Below are positions 44,798 through 53,824 of a stretch of DNA of 58,441 nucleotides, piece after piece. The stretch spans positions 243,633 to 302,073 of the forward strand of contig DHNQ01000001.1 in the NCBI GenBank assembly GCA_002409595.1. The letters run 5' to 3'. Under the pieces are notes generated by a model that had not been told where the DNA came from, made no database searches, and saw only the letters and a list, made by a program, of their open reading frames with translations. Origin of the DNA: Dysgonomonas sp. UBA5412 (GTDB lineage Bacteria > Bacteroidota > Bacteroidia > Bacteroidales > Dysgonomonadaceae). The first letter of the stretch is position 1, and each line of letters opens with the position of its first letter. The position numbers were made by a program, and so were the translations under genes.

Positions 44798-46963
44798 TTA
44801 TTTTATTAGTTTTTTCAAAAAATCAATGTTTAAATCTTGTTTTGGAATATTATACCGCGCTGCATTTGATGGGTCTCCTACTTTTATAGTAATAGCGGTA
44901 TCCGGCAATGCCATAAACATTTCTTCATCAGTTGTATCATCTCCTATAGCCATCACAAAATCGTATTCACTTTGATTCATTAGCCTTAAAGCTTCTGAGC
45001 CTTTATTAAATTCACCTGACTTAATTTCTACAATCTTATTTCCCTTCATTATCTGCAAGTTCTGTCTCGACGTTGGATTTATCAAGGCATTTATCAGTTG
45101 TGTTACACGTAGGTCTGCTAGCCAGACATCAACATCCCTGTAATGAAAGACCAAGGCTGTCTCTTTTATTTCCAGTTTCGAACGTGGAGTCTTTTTAACT
45201 GTATGTTTAATTATGTCTATTATCTCTTGATCCCATTCAATTTTCTGCACTTTACTTTTCCATATACCATGTTCTTTATAAAACATACCATGTTCGGCAG
45301 CCATGTCCAAAGGTAAATGTCCTAACCAATCTTCAAGTGTCTGTTTATCCCTACCACTACTTATTATCATTTTATTATGGCTATCGGCACACATTTTTTC
45401 TAAAAGATCAAGAACGTCAATCGTTGGTGATGCTTTCATCGGATTGCGGTGAAACGAAACCAATGTGCCATCATAGTCTAAAATAATCAGACGTTTTTCT
45501 GCTTTTTGATATGCATCTTTTATTTCATTGAAGTTTTTTTGTACAATTATTTTCTTTTGTAATTCTTTATTTTTCTTTTTTACTAAGACCAATTCATCTA
45601 TAAAATCTTTGGCCCATTGTCCAACATGTTGAGAAGAAATAATCTCTTGCATATTTGAGATAGTTGCTTTTTGTTCCTCTTCTGGCATTTCCAGTGCTTG
45701 AAGAAGAGCATTTTCTATTTCTTTTATATTAGTTGGATTCACTATCAGTGCATCAGATAGCTCAATAGATGCTCCGGCCATTTCACTTAAAATGAGCACT
45801 CCTTTCCCATCTCGTTTTGTTGCAATATACTCTTTTGCAACAAGATTCATTCCATCCCTAAAAGGGTTAACTAAACAGATATCCGATATATGATATAAAG
45901 CGGCGATCTCTTCGAAGACGAATGACCTATAAAAATAATTGATTGGTTGCCATCCTGCTGTCGCATACTTACCATTGATAGCTCCCACCTTCTGGTCTAT
46001 ATCTTCTTTCAGTTTTGCATAAATATCAACATTGTCTCTTGATGGAGCGACAATCATAATGAGGCTAACCTTTCCTCTGTATTGGGGTTGGTTCGCCAGA
46101 AAGTCTTCAAAACACCTTAAACGCATAAGAATACCTTTACTATAGTCGAGCCTATCTACAGATAATATAAGCTTGCTGTTACCAAACTCACCTCGTAGTT
46201 TATCAGCTTGCTTCTTTATATCCGGATTTAGTAAAGCATTGTGATACATATCATAGTTTATTCCCATTGGAAAAGCATCCACATCTACGATTCTGTCATC
46301 TAAATGAATTTCATCGAGGTTACAATCTAATTTCAGTACCCGGTAAACAGCACTAATGAAATGTCTCATATATCCATGCGTATGGAAAGCAACAAGATCG
46401 GCACCTAACAGACCGTTTAAAATATCACTTCTTTCGGGCAAGCACCTAAATAATTCATAAGAAGGAAATGGTATATGATGGAAATAACCAATACTGACTC
46501 CAGGTATTCGGTCTCTTATCATTCGAGGTAAAAGCATCAATTGATAGTCCTGAATCCAAACAATATCACTAGGTTCTATTATTTGCATTGCTTTTTCACA
46601 GAATAAAGCATTCACCTCCTTATATACAGACCAGTAGTCATTATTGTACCTTACATTGCTAAAAAAATAATGAGAAAGCGGCCAAATTACACTGTTACTG
46701 TATCCTTCATAATAATTTTCTATTTGTGAAGGGGTAAGATTTACCGAATGAAAGTTTAGATCAGCCAGTTGTTTGTCTATTTTTTCTTGTTCACTCAGAT
46801 CATCAAGATACATTCCAGTCCAACCGATCCAATGTGTTTCCATATTTGTCTCTAATGAGTTCAGTCCGGTTGAAAGACCACCTGAGCTAGGAACGACCTT
46901 GTACTCATTTTCCTCTTCCACTACTTTCAGTGGTAATCTATTAGATATAATAATCAACTTCAT
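44798..46963 (-). CDS. bifunctional trehalose-6-phosphate synthase/phosphatase
   Basis: This 721-aa protein fuses a GT20 synthase (about 1-475; MKLIIISNRLPLKV, SSGGLSTGL, WIQDYQLMLLPRMIRD) with a HAD-type trehalose-phosphate phosphatase (about 485-721). The phosphatase has LIILDYDGTLVSF near 492 with both catalytic Asp, and AIGDDTTDEEMF. It makes trehalose from UDP- or ADP-glucose and glucose-6-phosphate and removes the phosphate. It is followed 5 nt on by a GH15 enzyme. The pair gives a synthesis and recycling module for the osmolyte trehalose. Confidence 0.93.
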   Translation of the reverse strand: MKLIIISNRLPLKVVEEENEYKVVPSSGGLSTGLNSLETNMETHWIGWTGMYLDDLSEQEKIDKQLADLNFHSVNLTPSQIENYYEGYSNSVIWPLSHYFFSNVRYNNDYWSVYKEVNALFCEKAMQIIEPSDIVWIQDYQLMLLPRMIRDRIPGVSIGYFHHIPFPSYELFRCLPERSDILNGLLGADLVAFHTHGYMRHFISAVYRVLKLDCNLDEIHLDDRIVDVDAFPMGINYDMYHNALLNPDIKKQADKLRGEFGNSKLILSVDRLDYSKGILMRLRCFEDFLANQPQYRGKVSLIMIVAPSRDNVDIYAKLKEDIDQKVGAINGKYATAGWQPINYFYRSFVFEEIAALYHISDICLVNPFRDGMNLVAKEYIATKRDGKGVLILSEMAGASIELSDALIVNPTNIKEIENALLQALEMPEEEQKATISNMQEIISSQHVGQWAKDFIDELVLVKKKNKELQKKIIVQKNFNEIKDAYQKAEKRLIILDYDGTLVSFHRNPMKASPTIDVLDLLEKMCADSHNKMIISSGRDKQTLEDWLGHLPLDMAAEHGMFYKEHGIWKSKVQKIEWDQEIIDIIKHTVKKTPRSKLEIKETALVFHYRDVDVWLADLRVTQLINALINPTSRQNLQIMKGNKIVEIKSGEFNKGSEALRLMNQSEYDFVMAIGDDTTDEEMFMALPDTAITIKVGDPSNAARYNIPKQDLNIDFLKKLIK

Positions 46964-47391
46964 AAAATAATTTTTGTATCGGGCAGGGCAGTCCGATTAT
47001 TAAAAATGGAATAATTCGCTTGAACACAGAAGGATGTAGTGAACCTATAGAAACTTTATTATCCTCAGATTAATTATCATATGAAGCCCAAAAGAGTAAC
47101 CTAAATTCCTTTAAGAAAACTGAATTATATATTGGCTATATTTCGGATCAACTCCGCTTAAATAAGGTATCTACCGAATAAGTAGATTTTAAAGAAGAAA
47201 AAACAATATTGTTTTCAATGTATTCAAGACTTTTACAAAGATAATAAAATTTGCCTAACCTATGAAATTACACGGAAATTAGATCTTTTATCCAAAATCT
47301 AACTTACTAATACGTAGTGGTTCTTGTTGCGTATTTGCAACTTGTTTTATAGTAGAAAAAAGAGAGAACAAATCGTCAATAGATAAAAATT
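46964..47391. other. intergenic region upstream of trehalose genes
   Basis: No gene is seen in 428 bases. A minus-strand TATCTTTG (47236-47243) fits the TAnnTTTG -7 consensus and would give a leader of about 265 nt for the trehalose operon. No clear -33 or other structure is visible. Confidence 0.4.
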
Positions 47392-47769
47392 TTATCTTTT
47401 TATAATAGATTCTAGTGTTTGAGGTATATCAAACTCAGCACATTTTATCGATTCAAGTTTCTTCTTGCCCAGATCAGTCAAAGCAAAATACATCTGGCGC
47501 TTATCCTCCTTACCTACAATACGTCTGATAAGCCCTTTCTTTTCGACCGATTTTATCACTTTCGATGTATTCGAATTGCTCAATCCCAATACACTAGCCA
47601 ATTCATTGGATGAATATTTCTGAGCATTCAGCGAACATAGCAGCATCCCTTCGTTCAGTCCAAGATCATATAATTGCTGAAAGTTTAACTCAAAGTCATA
47701 AATAGCCCGATACACATCCCTGATCTGGCATAATGTTCTTACTTGCGAATTATTTGTATTGTCTGCCAT
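47392..47769 (-). CDS. MarR family transcriptional regulator 1
   Basis: This 125-aa protein has the winged HTH of MarR: LNEGMLLCSLNAQKYSSNEL, ASVLGLSNSNTSKVIKSV, then the wing GLIRRIVGKEDKRQMYFALT. It lies 24 nt after the thioredoxin gene, last in the rhodanese/thioredoxin operon. It resembles the other MarR at 50865. It may bind the TTTCC-N3-GGAAA-type dyads of this block. Ligand unknown. Confidence 0.85.
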   Translation of the reverse strand: MADNTNNSQVRTLCQIRDVYRAIYDFELNFQQLYDLGLNEGMLLCSLNAQKYSSNELASVLGLSNSNTSKVIKSVEKKGLIRRIVGKEDKRQMYFALTDLGKKKLESIKCAEFDIPQTLESIIKR

Positions 47770-47793
47770 TTTAGTCTAAATTTATATTTACTG

Positions 47794-48264
47794 TTACTCT
47801 TTTAATAAAAGATTATCAATAGCCTCCTTCAGTTGCTGTTTTGGTAATGCTCCTGCACCCATTTGAGGTTGTCCGGTCATCGGAACAAACAGTAAAGAAG
47901 GTATGCTTCTTATCCCAAACGCAGACGCTAGTTCAGGTTCAGTTTCCGTATTTATCTTATAAATATATATACGACCTCCGTATTCTGCGGCCAATTCATC
48001 CAGCACCGGAGCTATAGCTTTACAAGGGCCACACCAATCAGCATAGAAATCAATCAATGCCGGTTTATCCCCTAAATATTTCCATTCAGTAGGATTTGTT
48101 TCAAAATTAGCAACTTTTGACAAGAATTCTGCTTTTGTTAAATGTATTGTTGTCATTTTATCTTCTTTTTTAATTGTTTCTTTTGTTTGACTTTTTGTCT
48201 CAGCTGTGTTATTACAAGAAATAAGCAATAATGCCACAAGTGGAAGTAGTATTGTATACTTCAT
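47794..48264 (-). CDS. lipoprotein thioredoxin
   Basis: This 156-aa protein is a lipoprotein (LLPLVALLLISCNN, Cys 17). A thioredoxin domain follows, with the active site ADWCGPCKAI (Cys 78 and 81) and the cis-Pro segment FGIRSIPSLLFV. It works on the outer side of the inner membrane or in the periplasm as a disulfide reductase or oxidase. It is flanked by the DUF2892 and MarR genes in one operon. Confidence 0.88.
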   Translation of the reverse strand: MKYTILLPLVALLLISCNNTAETKSQTKETIKKEDKMTTIHLTKAEFLSKVANFETNPTEWKYLGDKPALIDFYADWCGPCKAIAPVLDELAAEYGGRIYIYKINTETEPELASAFGIRSIPSLLFVPMTGQPQMGAGALPKQQLKEAIDNLLLKE

Positions 48265-48266
48265 TT

Positions 48267-48515
48267 TTAATCCGGTTTATATTTTTTTATCTGATCTCCA
48301 TAAATATTTTCTTTGTACTTATTGTCTGTATAGCACCCTGCGGAGCCACAACAGGAAATATTCATAATTGCCTGAAAAAGTAGCAATCCACCTAAAACTA
48401 AAAACATATAATCCTTCGTAGATATTGAATAGATAGCTATCAACACTCCCAACAATAAACGAATTATCCGGGCTGCATCCCATTTCTTTAATATGCGTTT
48501 CATTCTGTTACTCAT
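48267..48515 (-). CDS. DUF2892-like small membrane protein
   Basis: From the ATG at 48515 the protein has 82 aa; another start at 48503 gives MKRILKKWDAAR. Its two hydrophobic helices (IIRLLLGVLIAIYSIS, LFLVLGGLLLFQAIM) and the Cys-rich NISCCGSAGCYTDNK end resemble the YgaP-type membrane domain (DUF2892). The start overlaps the rhodanese stop (ATGAGTAA), so translation is coupled. Likely tethers thiol chemistry to the membrane. Paralogue at 41113. Confidence 0.7.
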   Translation of the reverse strand: MSNRMKRILKKWDAARIIRLLLGVLIAIYSISTKDYMFLVLGGLLLFQAIMNISCCGSAGCYTDNKYKENIYGDQIKKYKPD

Positions 48516-49026
48516 TAAAATTAAACCAGCTTCCGCCATTATATACTTTCTGAAAACCTTTATTCTTTAAGAGAGTCACCGCACTGCGACTACGCATACC
48601 ACTGGCGCATATAGCAATAATCGGTTTATCTTTTTTTAGTTTCGATAAATTACTATTCAAACTATCCAGAGGAATATTGACTGAGTTTGTTGCTGCTCCC
48701 TGTTTATATTCTTCTTTTGTTCGGACATCCAGAAGTATAGCTCCATTCTCTAAGAGAACTTTAAAATCAGCTTTGTCCTCCAATCCGAGTAATCTGCTAA
48801 GAAATCCCGCCATATTATTTATTTTATTTTTGTTTTTTTTATTTCTTTTAAAAATTCCTCCGAATAAGCCTCCCAATAAAACTCCGTATAGAGTACTGAT
48901 TGTAGGTGATGACGTTATGGGACAAGTACCGGTACTACATCCAATATACCTCCAATACATATATCCACCTATTGCTCCGATAAGTGCTCCTAAGAGATAT
49001 GTCCAATTGTTTTTTATTATTTGCAT
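48508..49026 (-). CDS. DUF6132-rhodanese fusion protein
   Basis: This 172-aa protein starts with a small membrane module (WTYLLGALIGAIGGYMYWRY, CSTGTCPITSSPTISTLYGV) typical of DUF6132. It joins through a Lys/Asn-rich linker (KRNKKNKNKINN) to a rhodanese domain with the catalytic Cys in IAICASGMRSRSAV. A Met after the linker (NNMAGFLSRLLGL) could be the start of a separate rhodanese. Rhodaneses move sulfane sulfur; in a persulfide-type operon it would clear or transfer persulfide. First gene of the operon, with two dyads upstream. Confidence 0.8.
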   Translation of the reverse strand: MQIIKNNWTYLLGALIGAIGGYMYWRYIGCSTGTCPITSSPTISTLYGVLLGGLFGGIFKRNKKNKNKINNMAGFLSRLLGLEDKADFKVLLENGAILLDVRTKEEYKQGAATNSVNIPLDSLNSNLSKLKKDKPIIAICASGMRSRSAVTLLKNKGFQKVYNGGSWFNFNE

Positions 49027-49050
49027 ATTTAATTGCGTTTATATTTCTTA

Positions 49051-49058
49051 CAAAGATA
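49051..49058 (-). promoter_or_regulatory. -7 element of the rhodanese/thioredoxin operon
   Basis: The minus strand reads TATCTTTG, matching TAnnTTTG, 25 nt before the start codon. Dyads at 49067 and 49083 lie immediately upstream. Confidence 0.55.
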
Positions 49059-49066
49059 ATATATTA

Positions 49067-49079
49067 TTTCCATTAGAAT
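49067..49079. promoter_or_regulatory. MarR-type dyad, rhodanese operon site 1
   Basis: TTTCCATTAGAAT is an imperfect 5-3-5 dyad like TTTCC-N3-GGAAA, 9 bp upstream of the -7 element, where a repressor would block the promoter. Confidence 0.5.
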
Positions 49080-49082
49080 ATA

Positions 49083-49095
49083 GTTCCATAAGAAA
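49083..49095. promoter_or_regulatory. MarR-type dyad, rhodanese operon site 2
   Basis: GTTCCATAAGAAA is a second imperfect copy, offset 16 bp from site 1, near the expected -33. Confidence 0.5.
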
Positions 49096-49152
49096 TAATG
49101 TATTTAAAACTCTAATTTTGTTTAAATACGGAGTGATGGCTGAATTTTTCTA

Positions 49153-50814
49153 TTATAAAGAGTATTCTGCTATTGCTGTTGCATAGGTTGTATAACCTCC
49201 TGACAGATTTAGAACATTAGAAAATCCATATTGTGCTAATATCCGCGAAGCAATATACCCGCGTAAGCCGACAGCACAATAGATTAAAACGTCCTTCTCT
49301 TTTGGTATTTCTTTAATCCGGGAACGCAGTTCATCCAGGGGGATGTTCATCGCACCCTTGATATATCCTTCGCTGCATTCTTCTGAAGTACGGACATCTA
49401 ACAGGGTCGTTTTGGCGAGATTTATTTTTCCAATATCCCGCCATTGGGCTACTTTCATCTTTCCTTTAAGAATATTATCAGCTACAAAACCAGCCATATT
49501 GACAGGGTCTTTAGCCGATGAATAAGGCGGGGCATATGCATGCTCAATATCCATCAGATCGTAAATTGTACCTCCTTTTTTTATAACCTCAGAAAACAAC
49601 TCAATTCTTTTGTCGGCTCCTTCTTTTCCTACAACCTGAGCTCCCAAAAGCTTTCCATTCAAGGGGGAGAAATTAACCTTTACTGACAATTGAGATGCTC
49701 CGGGATAGTATCCCGCGTGTGAACTTCCATGAGTAAAAGATGATATATGCTCAATACACTCCCTGTTCAGCACTTTGGATGAAAGTCCTGTCGCCGCAAC
49801 GGTTAGGTCAAACACCTTAGCTATAGATGTGCCGATAGTTCCCGGGTAGATATATTTGTTATCCTCCAGTATGTTATCTGCAACAATACGGGCTTGTTTA
49901 TTGGCCGGACCCGCCAAAGGAATCAACATCTGTTTAGTTATTACCGGATTCAGTACTTCCACGGCATCACCCAAGGCATAGATATTGTTATCACTCGTCT
50001 GCATATAACTATTAACTTTAATCCCTCCTGTCGTTCCAAGTTCCAGCCCTGCATCTTTTACAATCTTAATATCGGGACGAACACCAATACTGAAAATAAC
50101 CATATCGGAGATAAGTTCTCTACCGCTTTCCAATACTATTCTAACGCCGTTTTCTTCTTCGAGGAAAGAAGTCACTCCTTCTTTCAGATAAAGCTCTACT
50201 CCTTTCTGCCTAAGTTGCTGATGAACTATTGCGGCCATGGAAAAATCAATTGGAGCCATAACCTGATCCGCCTTCTCCACTAACTGTACTTCAAGTCCTG
50301 CATTATGTAAATTTTCTACCATTTCCAGTCCGATAAATCCTCCGCCGATGACAACTGCTTTTTGGGGTTTATGAGTTATAAGAAAGTTTTTGATTTTATC
50401 GGTATCAGGTACATTACGGAGTGTAAATATCTTTCTGCTATCGATGCCTTTGATTGGAGGTTTCACCGGTTCTGATCCGGTAGATAGAATAAGTTTGTCA
50501 TAAGATTCAGTATATTCTTTATTTGTGATAAGGTTTTGTATGGTTATACTTTTATTTTCCCTATTGATACAGATTACTTCCTGCAATACCCTGATGTCTA
50601 TCTTGAATCGCTTAGAAAATCCATCTACAGTTTGGACGAAAAGATTATCTCTGTCCGCTATTGTACCTCCGATATAATATGGTAATCCACAATTGGCATA
50701 AGAAATATATTCGCCTCTTTCAAATAAAATAATTTCAGCCTGTTCATCCATTCTCCTTAAACGGGCTGCAACAGATGCTCCCCCGGCAACTCCTCCTACA
50801 ATTAATATTTTCAT
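49153..50814 (-). CDS. CoA-disulfide reductase-like FAD oxidoreductase with rhodanese domain
   Basis: This 553-aa protein has an N-terminal FAD site (MKILIVGGVAGGASVAARLR). The single redox Cys is at 42 (YANCGLPYYIGG). An NAD(P)H site lies near 175 (AVVIGGGFIGLEMVENL), and a C-terminal rhodanese domain (about 455-553) has LIYCAVGLRG. This is the CoADR-RHD/NADH-dependent persulfide reductase type. It reduces CoA disulfide or CoA persulfide. It lies between MarR2 and the DUF6132-rhodanese gene on the same strand, in a thiol/persulfide block. Confidence 0.88.
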   Translation of the reverse strand: MKILIVGGVAGGASVAARLRRMDEQAEIILFERGEYISYANCGLPYYIGGTIADRDNLFVQTVDGFSKRFKIDIRVLQEVICINRENKSITIQNLITNKEYTESYDKLILSTGSEPVKPPIKGIDSRKIFTLRNVPDTDKIKNFLITHKPQKAVVIGGGFIGLEMVENLHNAGLEVQLVEKADQVMAPIDFSMAAIVHQQLRQKGVELYLKEGVTSFLEEENGVRIVLESGRELISDMVIFSIGVRPDIKIVKDAGLELGTTGGIKVNSYMQTSDNNIYALGDAVEVLNPVITKQMLIPLAGPANKQARIVADNILEDNKYIYPGTIGTSIAKVFDLTVAATGLSSKVLNRECIEHISSFTHGSSHAGYYPGASQLSVKVNFSPLNGKLLGAQVVGKEGADKRIELFSEVIKKGGTIYDLMDIEHAYAPPYSSAKDPVNMAGFVADNILKGKMKVAQWRDIGKINLAKTTLLDVRTSEECSEGYIKGAMNIPLDELRSRIKEIPKEKDVLIYCAVGLRGYIASRILAQYGFSNVLNLSGGYTTYATAIAEYSL

Positions 50815-50864
50815 ATATTTATTTTTTTAATAAAATGGTTTATAAGATCTGTCTGAAATTTTGG

Positions 50865-51224
50865 TTAGTCCATAAACTTAGCCAATGACTTAATAAGTTC
50901 TCTATATTCACCTTCAGATCTCTGTATTTCTTTCTTTTTCTCCAGTCCCTTTTCCGTTAATGAAAAAAGCATCTGCCTTTTATCGGCTTGTCCCATTGTC
51001 CTTATAATATATTCCTGCTGCTCTAAGCTACTCAGAATTTTAGATGTCCGGGAGTTCGATACGTCAAGCTGGCCAGACAGATAACCCGCACAGGAGCTTC
51101 TTGTTTCGGGCAAAGAATATATAATAATAGCTTCATTTAATGTGATGCCATTGTTTTCTAAAAACACTTTTTCGAGTCTATAAAGTATTTTCTGTATATT
51201 CTTTATTTTTGTAATTATGCACAT
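50865..51224 (-). CDS. MarR family transcriptional regulator 2
   Basis: This 119-aa protein has a MarR winged HTH: SCAGYLSGQLDVSNSRTSKI, LSSLEQQEYIIRTMGQADKR and QMLFSLTEKGLEKKKEI. The wing sequence ADKRQMLFSLTEKG nearly equals the EDKRQMYFALTDLG of MarR1. It lies 50 nt upstream of the CoA-disulfide reductase gene on the same strand. A dyad (51233-51245) is 9 nt before its start codon, which suggests autoregulation. Confidence 0.85.
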   Translation of the reverse strand: MCIITKIKNIQKILYRLEKVFLENNGITLNEAIIIYSLPETRSSCAGYLSGQLDVSNSRTSKILSSLEQQEYIIRTMGQADKRQMLFSLTEKGLEKKKEIQRSEGEYRELIKSLAKFMD

Positions 51225-51232
51225 ATATTATA

Positions 51233-51245
51233 ATTCCACTGGAAA
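51233..51245. promoter_or_regulatory. MarR-type dyad before MarR2
   Basis: ATTCCACTGGAAA fits the 5-3-5 pattern TTTCC-N3-GGAAA with one change and lies 9 nt before the MarR2 start. Confidence 0.55.
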
Positions 51246-51357
51246 TAATAAACAAAGGAAATAAATATTTTAAGATTAGCAAACTTTCTTTCATGAAATG
51301 TTTGATCATATACGTTTTGTGAAAAATAGAAATTTACAACATCGGTTATACCATTCT

Positions 51358-51384
51358 ATTAGTTCGTCTATATAGACTACTAAT
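51358..51384. repeat. nested palindrome
   Basis: Outer ATTAGT (51358-51363) and ACTAAT (51379-51384) surround the exact palindrome GTCTATATAGAC (51366-51377). No T-run follows. Function unknown; operator-like. Confidence 0.5.
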
Positions 51385-51670
51385 AGACACTACTCAAATA
51401 CCAGAGGATAGAAGTTCGGGAGCTTATCTAATCAGAGTAATTTCTATGATTATGACGAAGTATACACCCTTTATTTCTAAAACAGTTATTTAGACAGCCG
51501 GGGGAGATTTATTTCAGATAAGATAAATGGAGTAAAACTAATGCATCAAAAGAAATAGCACGTTCTGATATTTGGCATTTCTACAATATAATTTAACACA
51601 GGTAGAGGAATAATTTAAAAGACCCTTGATTATTCCATTAAAATATTTCTACAAGTTCGGTCTTGATCAA

Positions 51671-53014
51671 TCAATTAATTCTGTCAAAATAGACCCTAAT
51701 TTCTTTTTCATTTAATCTTTTCATTAGCCAATTCTTTATTTTCTCCTGATCGTTCTTTGGAAGAATGCGTTTAGATGTGATCATAAATACACCAGTTTTC
51801 GCTCTATGCAAAGTATCATTCTGGGTATAGATATATGATTGGGCATACGAACAACTCTCTATATGAGGGTATAAAGGAGTCAACTCAGACAGTAATTGTT
51901 TGCCTATAAGATATTGGCTTTGTATACTGTCTATTTTTTGTTTATAATCAGCAATTTCTACATTTAAGCGGACTATTTGTTGCCGGGACCTCTCTTCTTC
52001 AGACTGAGCTTTTAGTCTATCCTTAGCTATATCATTATCTATGGCCAACCCTTGTTCTATTGTTATTTTCGCATCATCTAAAGAGAATAAGCTTGCCTGA
52101 CCGATAATTGCATCTTTGTCTTCTTCTGTCAACGAAGATCCGCCGTATACCAAATTAATTTCTTTCCTGTTTGCAGCAACCTCATTGTTTAATAAATAAT
52201 TCCCTTTGTATATTCCTACATAACGTGTATATTTTTCGGCATTTACTCTGAATTTCTCATTCTGGGACATCCGGTAACCCAAATATATACTGGGCAATAT
52301 GATTATAATAAGAACGATTGATAAGCCCTGATTGATACGATTCTTTCTTGTCTCACTTATGTTGGTATCTCTGATCGGAAACTTCAACATTTGAGAAATT
52401 AAAACCGAAGCATAAGCAATACAAACAGTGTTGATGGTAAACAGATAGAATGCTCCATAGAAAAAAGAAAATTGGAGCGTAGCTAAACCGTAGCCGGCTG
52501 TACAGAGAGGTGGCATCAAGGCCGTAGCAATAGCAACACCGGGAATAACATTTCCTTTCTGCTTACTGCTGATTGCTATAATACCCGCAAATCCACCAAA
52601 TAGAGCAATTAAAACATCATAAATCGTCGGACTGGTTCGGGCTAAAAGCTCTGAATGGGCTGTATGAACGGGGGTTATCGAAAAATAAACAGTGGATGCT
52701 ATAAGGCTGGCCAGCACCGCAAAACCAAAGTTCTTTAATGACTGACGAAGCAATCCAAAATCATGAATAGCAATACTGTAACCCATTCCATTGATTGGCC
52801 CCATCAGTGGAGAAATAAGCATGGCTCCTATTATCACAGCGGTTGAATTGGTATTAAGCCCTACGGATGCTATGATTATCGCGCAAACTAATATCCATAT
52901 ATTCGTCCCCTTGAACGAAATACCCTGTGTTATCGAATTATGGATTTCTTCAAAGTCTTCGGTTTGCTTTTGCAGACTAACGTAAGTGACTACTTTTCGT
53001 ATGAAGTTATACAT
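51671..53014 (-). CDS. DUF389 family membrane protein
   Basis: This 447-aa protein has about six membrane spans in its N-terminal half (NIWILVCAIIIASVGLNTNS, TAVIIGAMLISPLMGPINGM, DVLIALFGGFAGIIAIS). This is the DUF389 (TIGR00341/TIGR00271-like) pattern with the conserved GAMLISPLMGPI motif. A helical region near 330-365 and a soluble C-terminal domain follow. Its function is unknown. It lies 99 nt after the TrkA-type gene on the same strand, at the end of an ion-transport operon. Confidence 0.85.
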   Translation of the reverse strand: MYNFIRKVVTYVSLQKQTEDFEEIHNSITQGISFKGTNIWILVCAIIIASVGLNTNSTAVIIGAMLISPLMGPINGMGYSIAIHDFGLLRQSLKNFGFAVLASLIASTVYFSITPVHTAHSELLARTSPTIYDVLIALFGGFAGIIAISSKQKGNVIPGVAIATALMPPLCTAGYGLATLQFSFFYGAFYLFTINTVCIAYASVLISQMLKFPIRDTNISETRKNRINQGLSIVLIIIILPSIYLGYRMSQNEKFRVNAEKYTRYVGIYKGNYLLNNEVAANRKEINLVYGGSSLTEEDKDAIIGQASLFSLDDAKITIEQGLAIDNDIAKDRLKAQSEEERSRQQIVRLNVEIADYKQKIDSIQSQYLIGKQLLSELTPLYPHIESCSYAQSYIYTQNDTLHRAKTGVFMITSKRILPKNDQEKIKNWLMKRLNEKEIRVYFDRIN

Positions 53015-53113
53015 GCTATATATTATTAGTATTCAGACTATACACCTGATTTGAATAACCATGGAAAAGATACTTCTTTTTTATCAATTATATATTTACC
53101 AATCACACTTTTT

Positions 53114-53812
53114 CTATTTATGATTTTTGTTCTTGCTTATAAACTGTTTAATATCTTTGTTAGATCCATAAACAACCAAGATATCATTTTTTTCTAACAT
53201 GGTATCGGGTGTTGGTATACCTTGAACGTCGGCAACAACTCTGGTTTTCCCTATTATGCTCTTCTTTTCTACATTTTTGATAACAGTCAACACGAGCATA
53301 TTATATTCCTTACGAAAACCGATTTCTTCGATTGTCTTTCCAACAAGAATATCCGGCACTACAATCTCTACCATGCTGTAATTCTCATTTAACTCAAAAG
53401 AATCTACCATTCCCCGAAGCGTTAGTTTCTTGGCCCATCTTTCTGCGGTTTCTTCTTCCGGCCGGACAATCTCATGTACGCCGATTGCCTGTAAAACATT
53501 TTCTTGCAGAGGATTAAGAGATCTTCCTATAAGCCGTTTTACATTCAGGTTTTTAAACATGGCTGTCGCCATTATATTAGCACCTTGATCTTCTCCTATA
53601 CAGACAATGACCACATCTGTATTCTTCAAGGGTAATGTTTCTACTGCAGCAGCATCTGTTACATTCAAACATGCAACATGTGTTATTTTATCTTTCAGTT
53701 CATTTACCCGTTGCATCTTTGTATCTACTCCGATTACCTCATTGCCCTGTGATGCTAACTTCTCAGCAAGTGAAGAACCGAATACACCGAGTCCGACAAT
53801 AATATATTTCAT
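53114..53812 (-). CDS. TrkA/KtrA-type potassium uptake regulatory protein
   Basis: This 232-aa protein has one RCK-N Rossmann domain (IIVGLGVFGSSLAEKLASQG, GVDTKMQRVNELKD) and an RCK-C domain (about 150-228). One-unit length fits KtrA more than the double-length TrkA. It gates the potassium channel in response to ATP/ADP or NAD(H). It lies 12 nt after the channel gene. Confidence 0.88.
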   Translation of the reverse strand: MKYIIVGLGVFGSSLAEKLASQGNEVIGVDTKMQRVNELKDKITHVACLNVTDAAAVETLPLKNTDVVIVCIGEDQGANIMATAMFKNLNVKRLIGRSLNPLQENVLQAIGVHEIVRPEEETAERWAKKLTLRGMVDSFELNENYSMVEIVVPDILVGKTIEEIGFRKEYNMLVLTVIKNVEKKSIIGKTRVVADVQGIPTPDTMLEKNDILVVYGSNKDIKQFISKNKNHK

Positions 53813-53824
53813 TCTTTCTTCTTT

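Larger units (their letters stand above)
51225..51670. other. intergenic region with dyads
   Basis: No gene is seen in 446 bases. It holds the MarR-type dyad at 51233-51245 and a larger palindrome at 51358-51384, listed separately. Confidence 0.5.
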
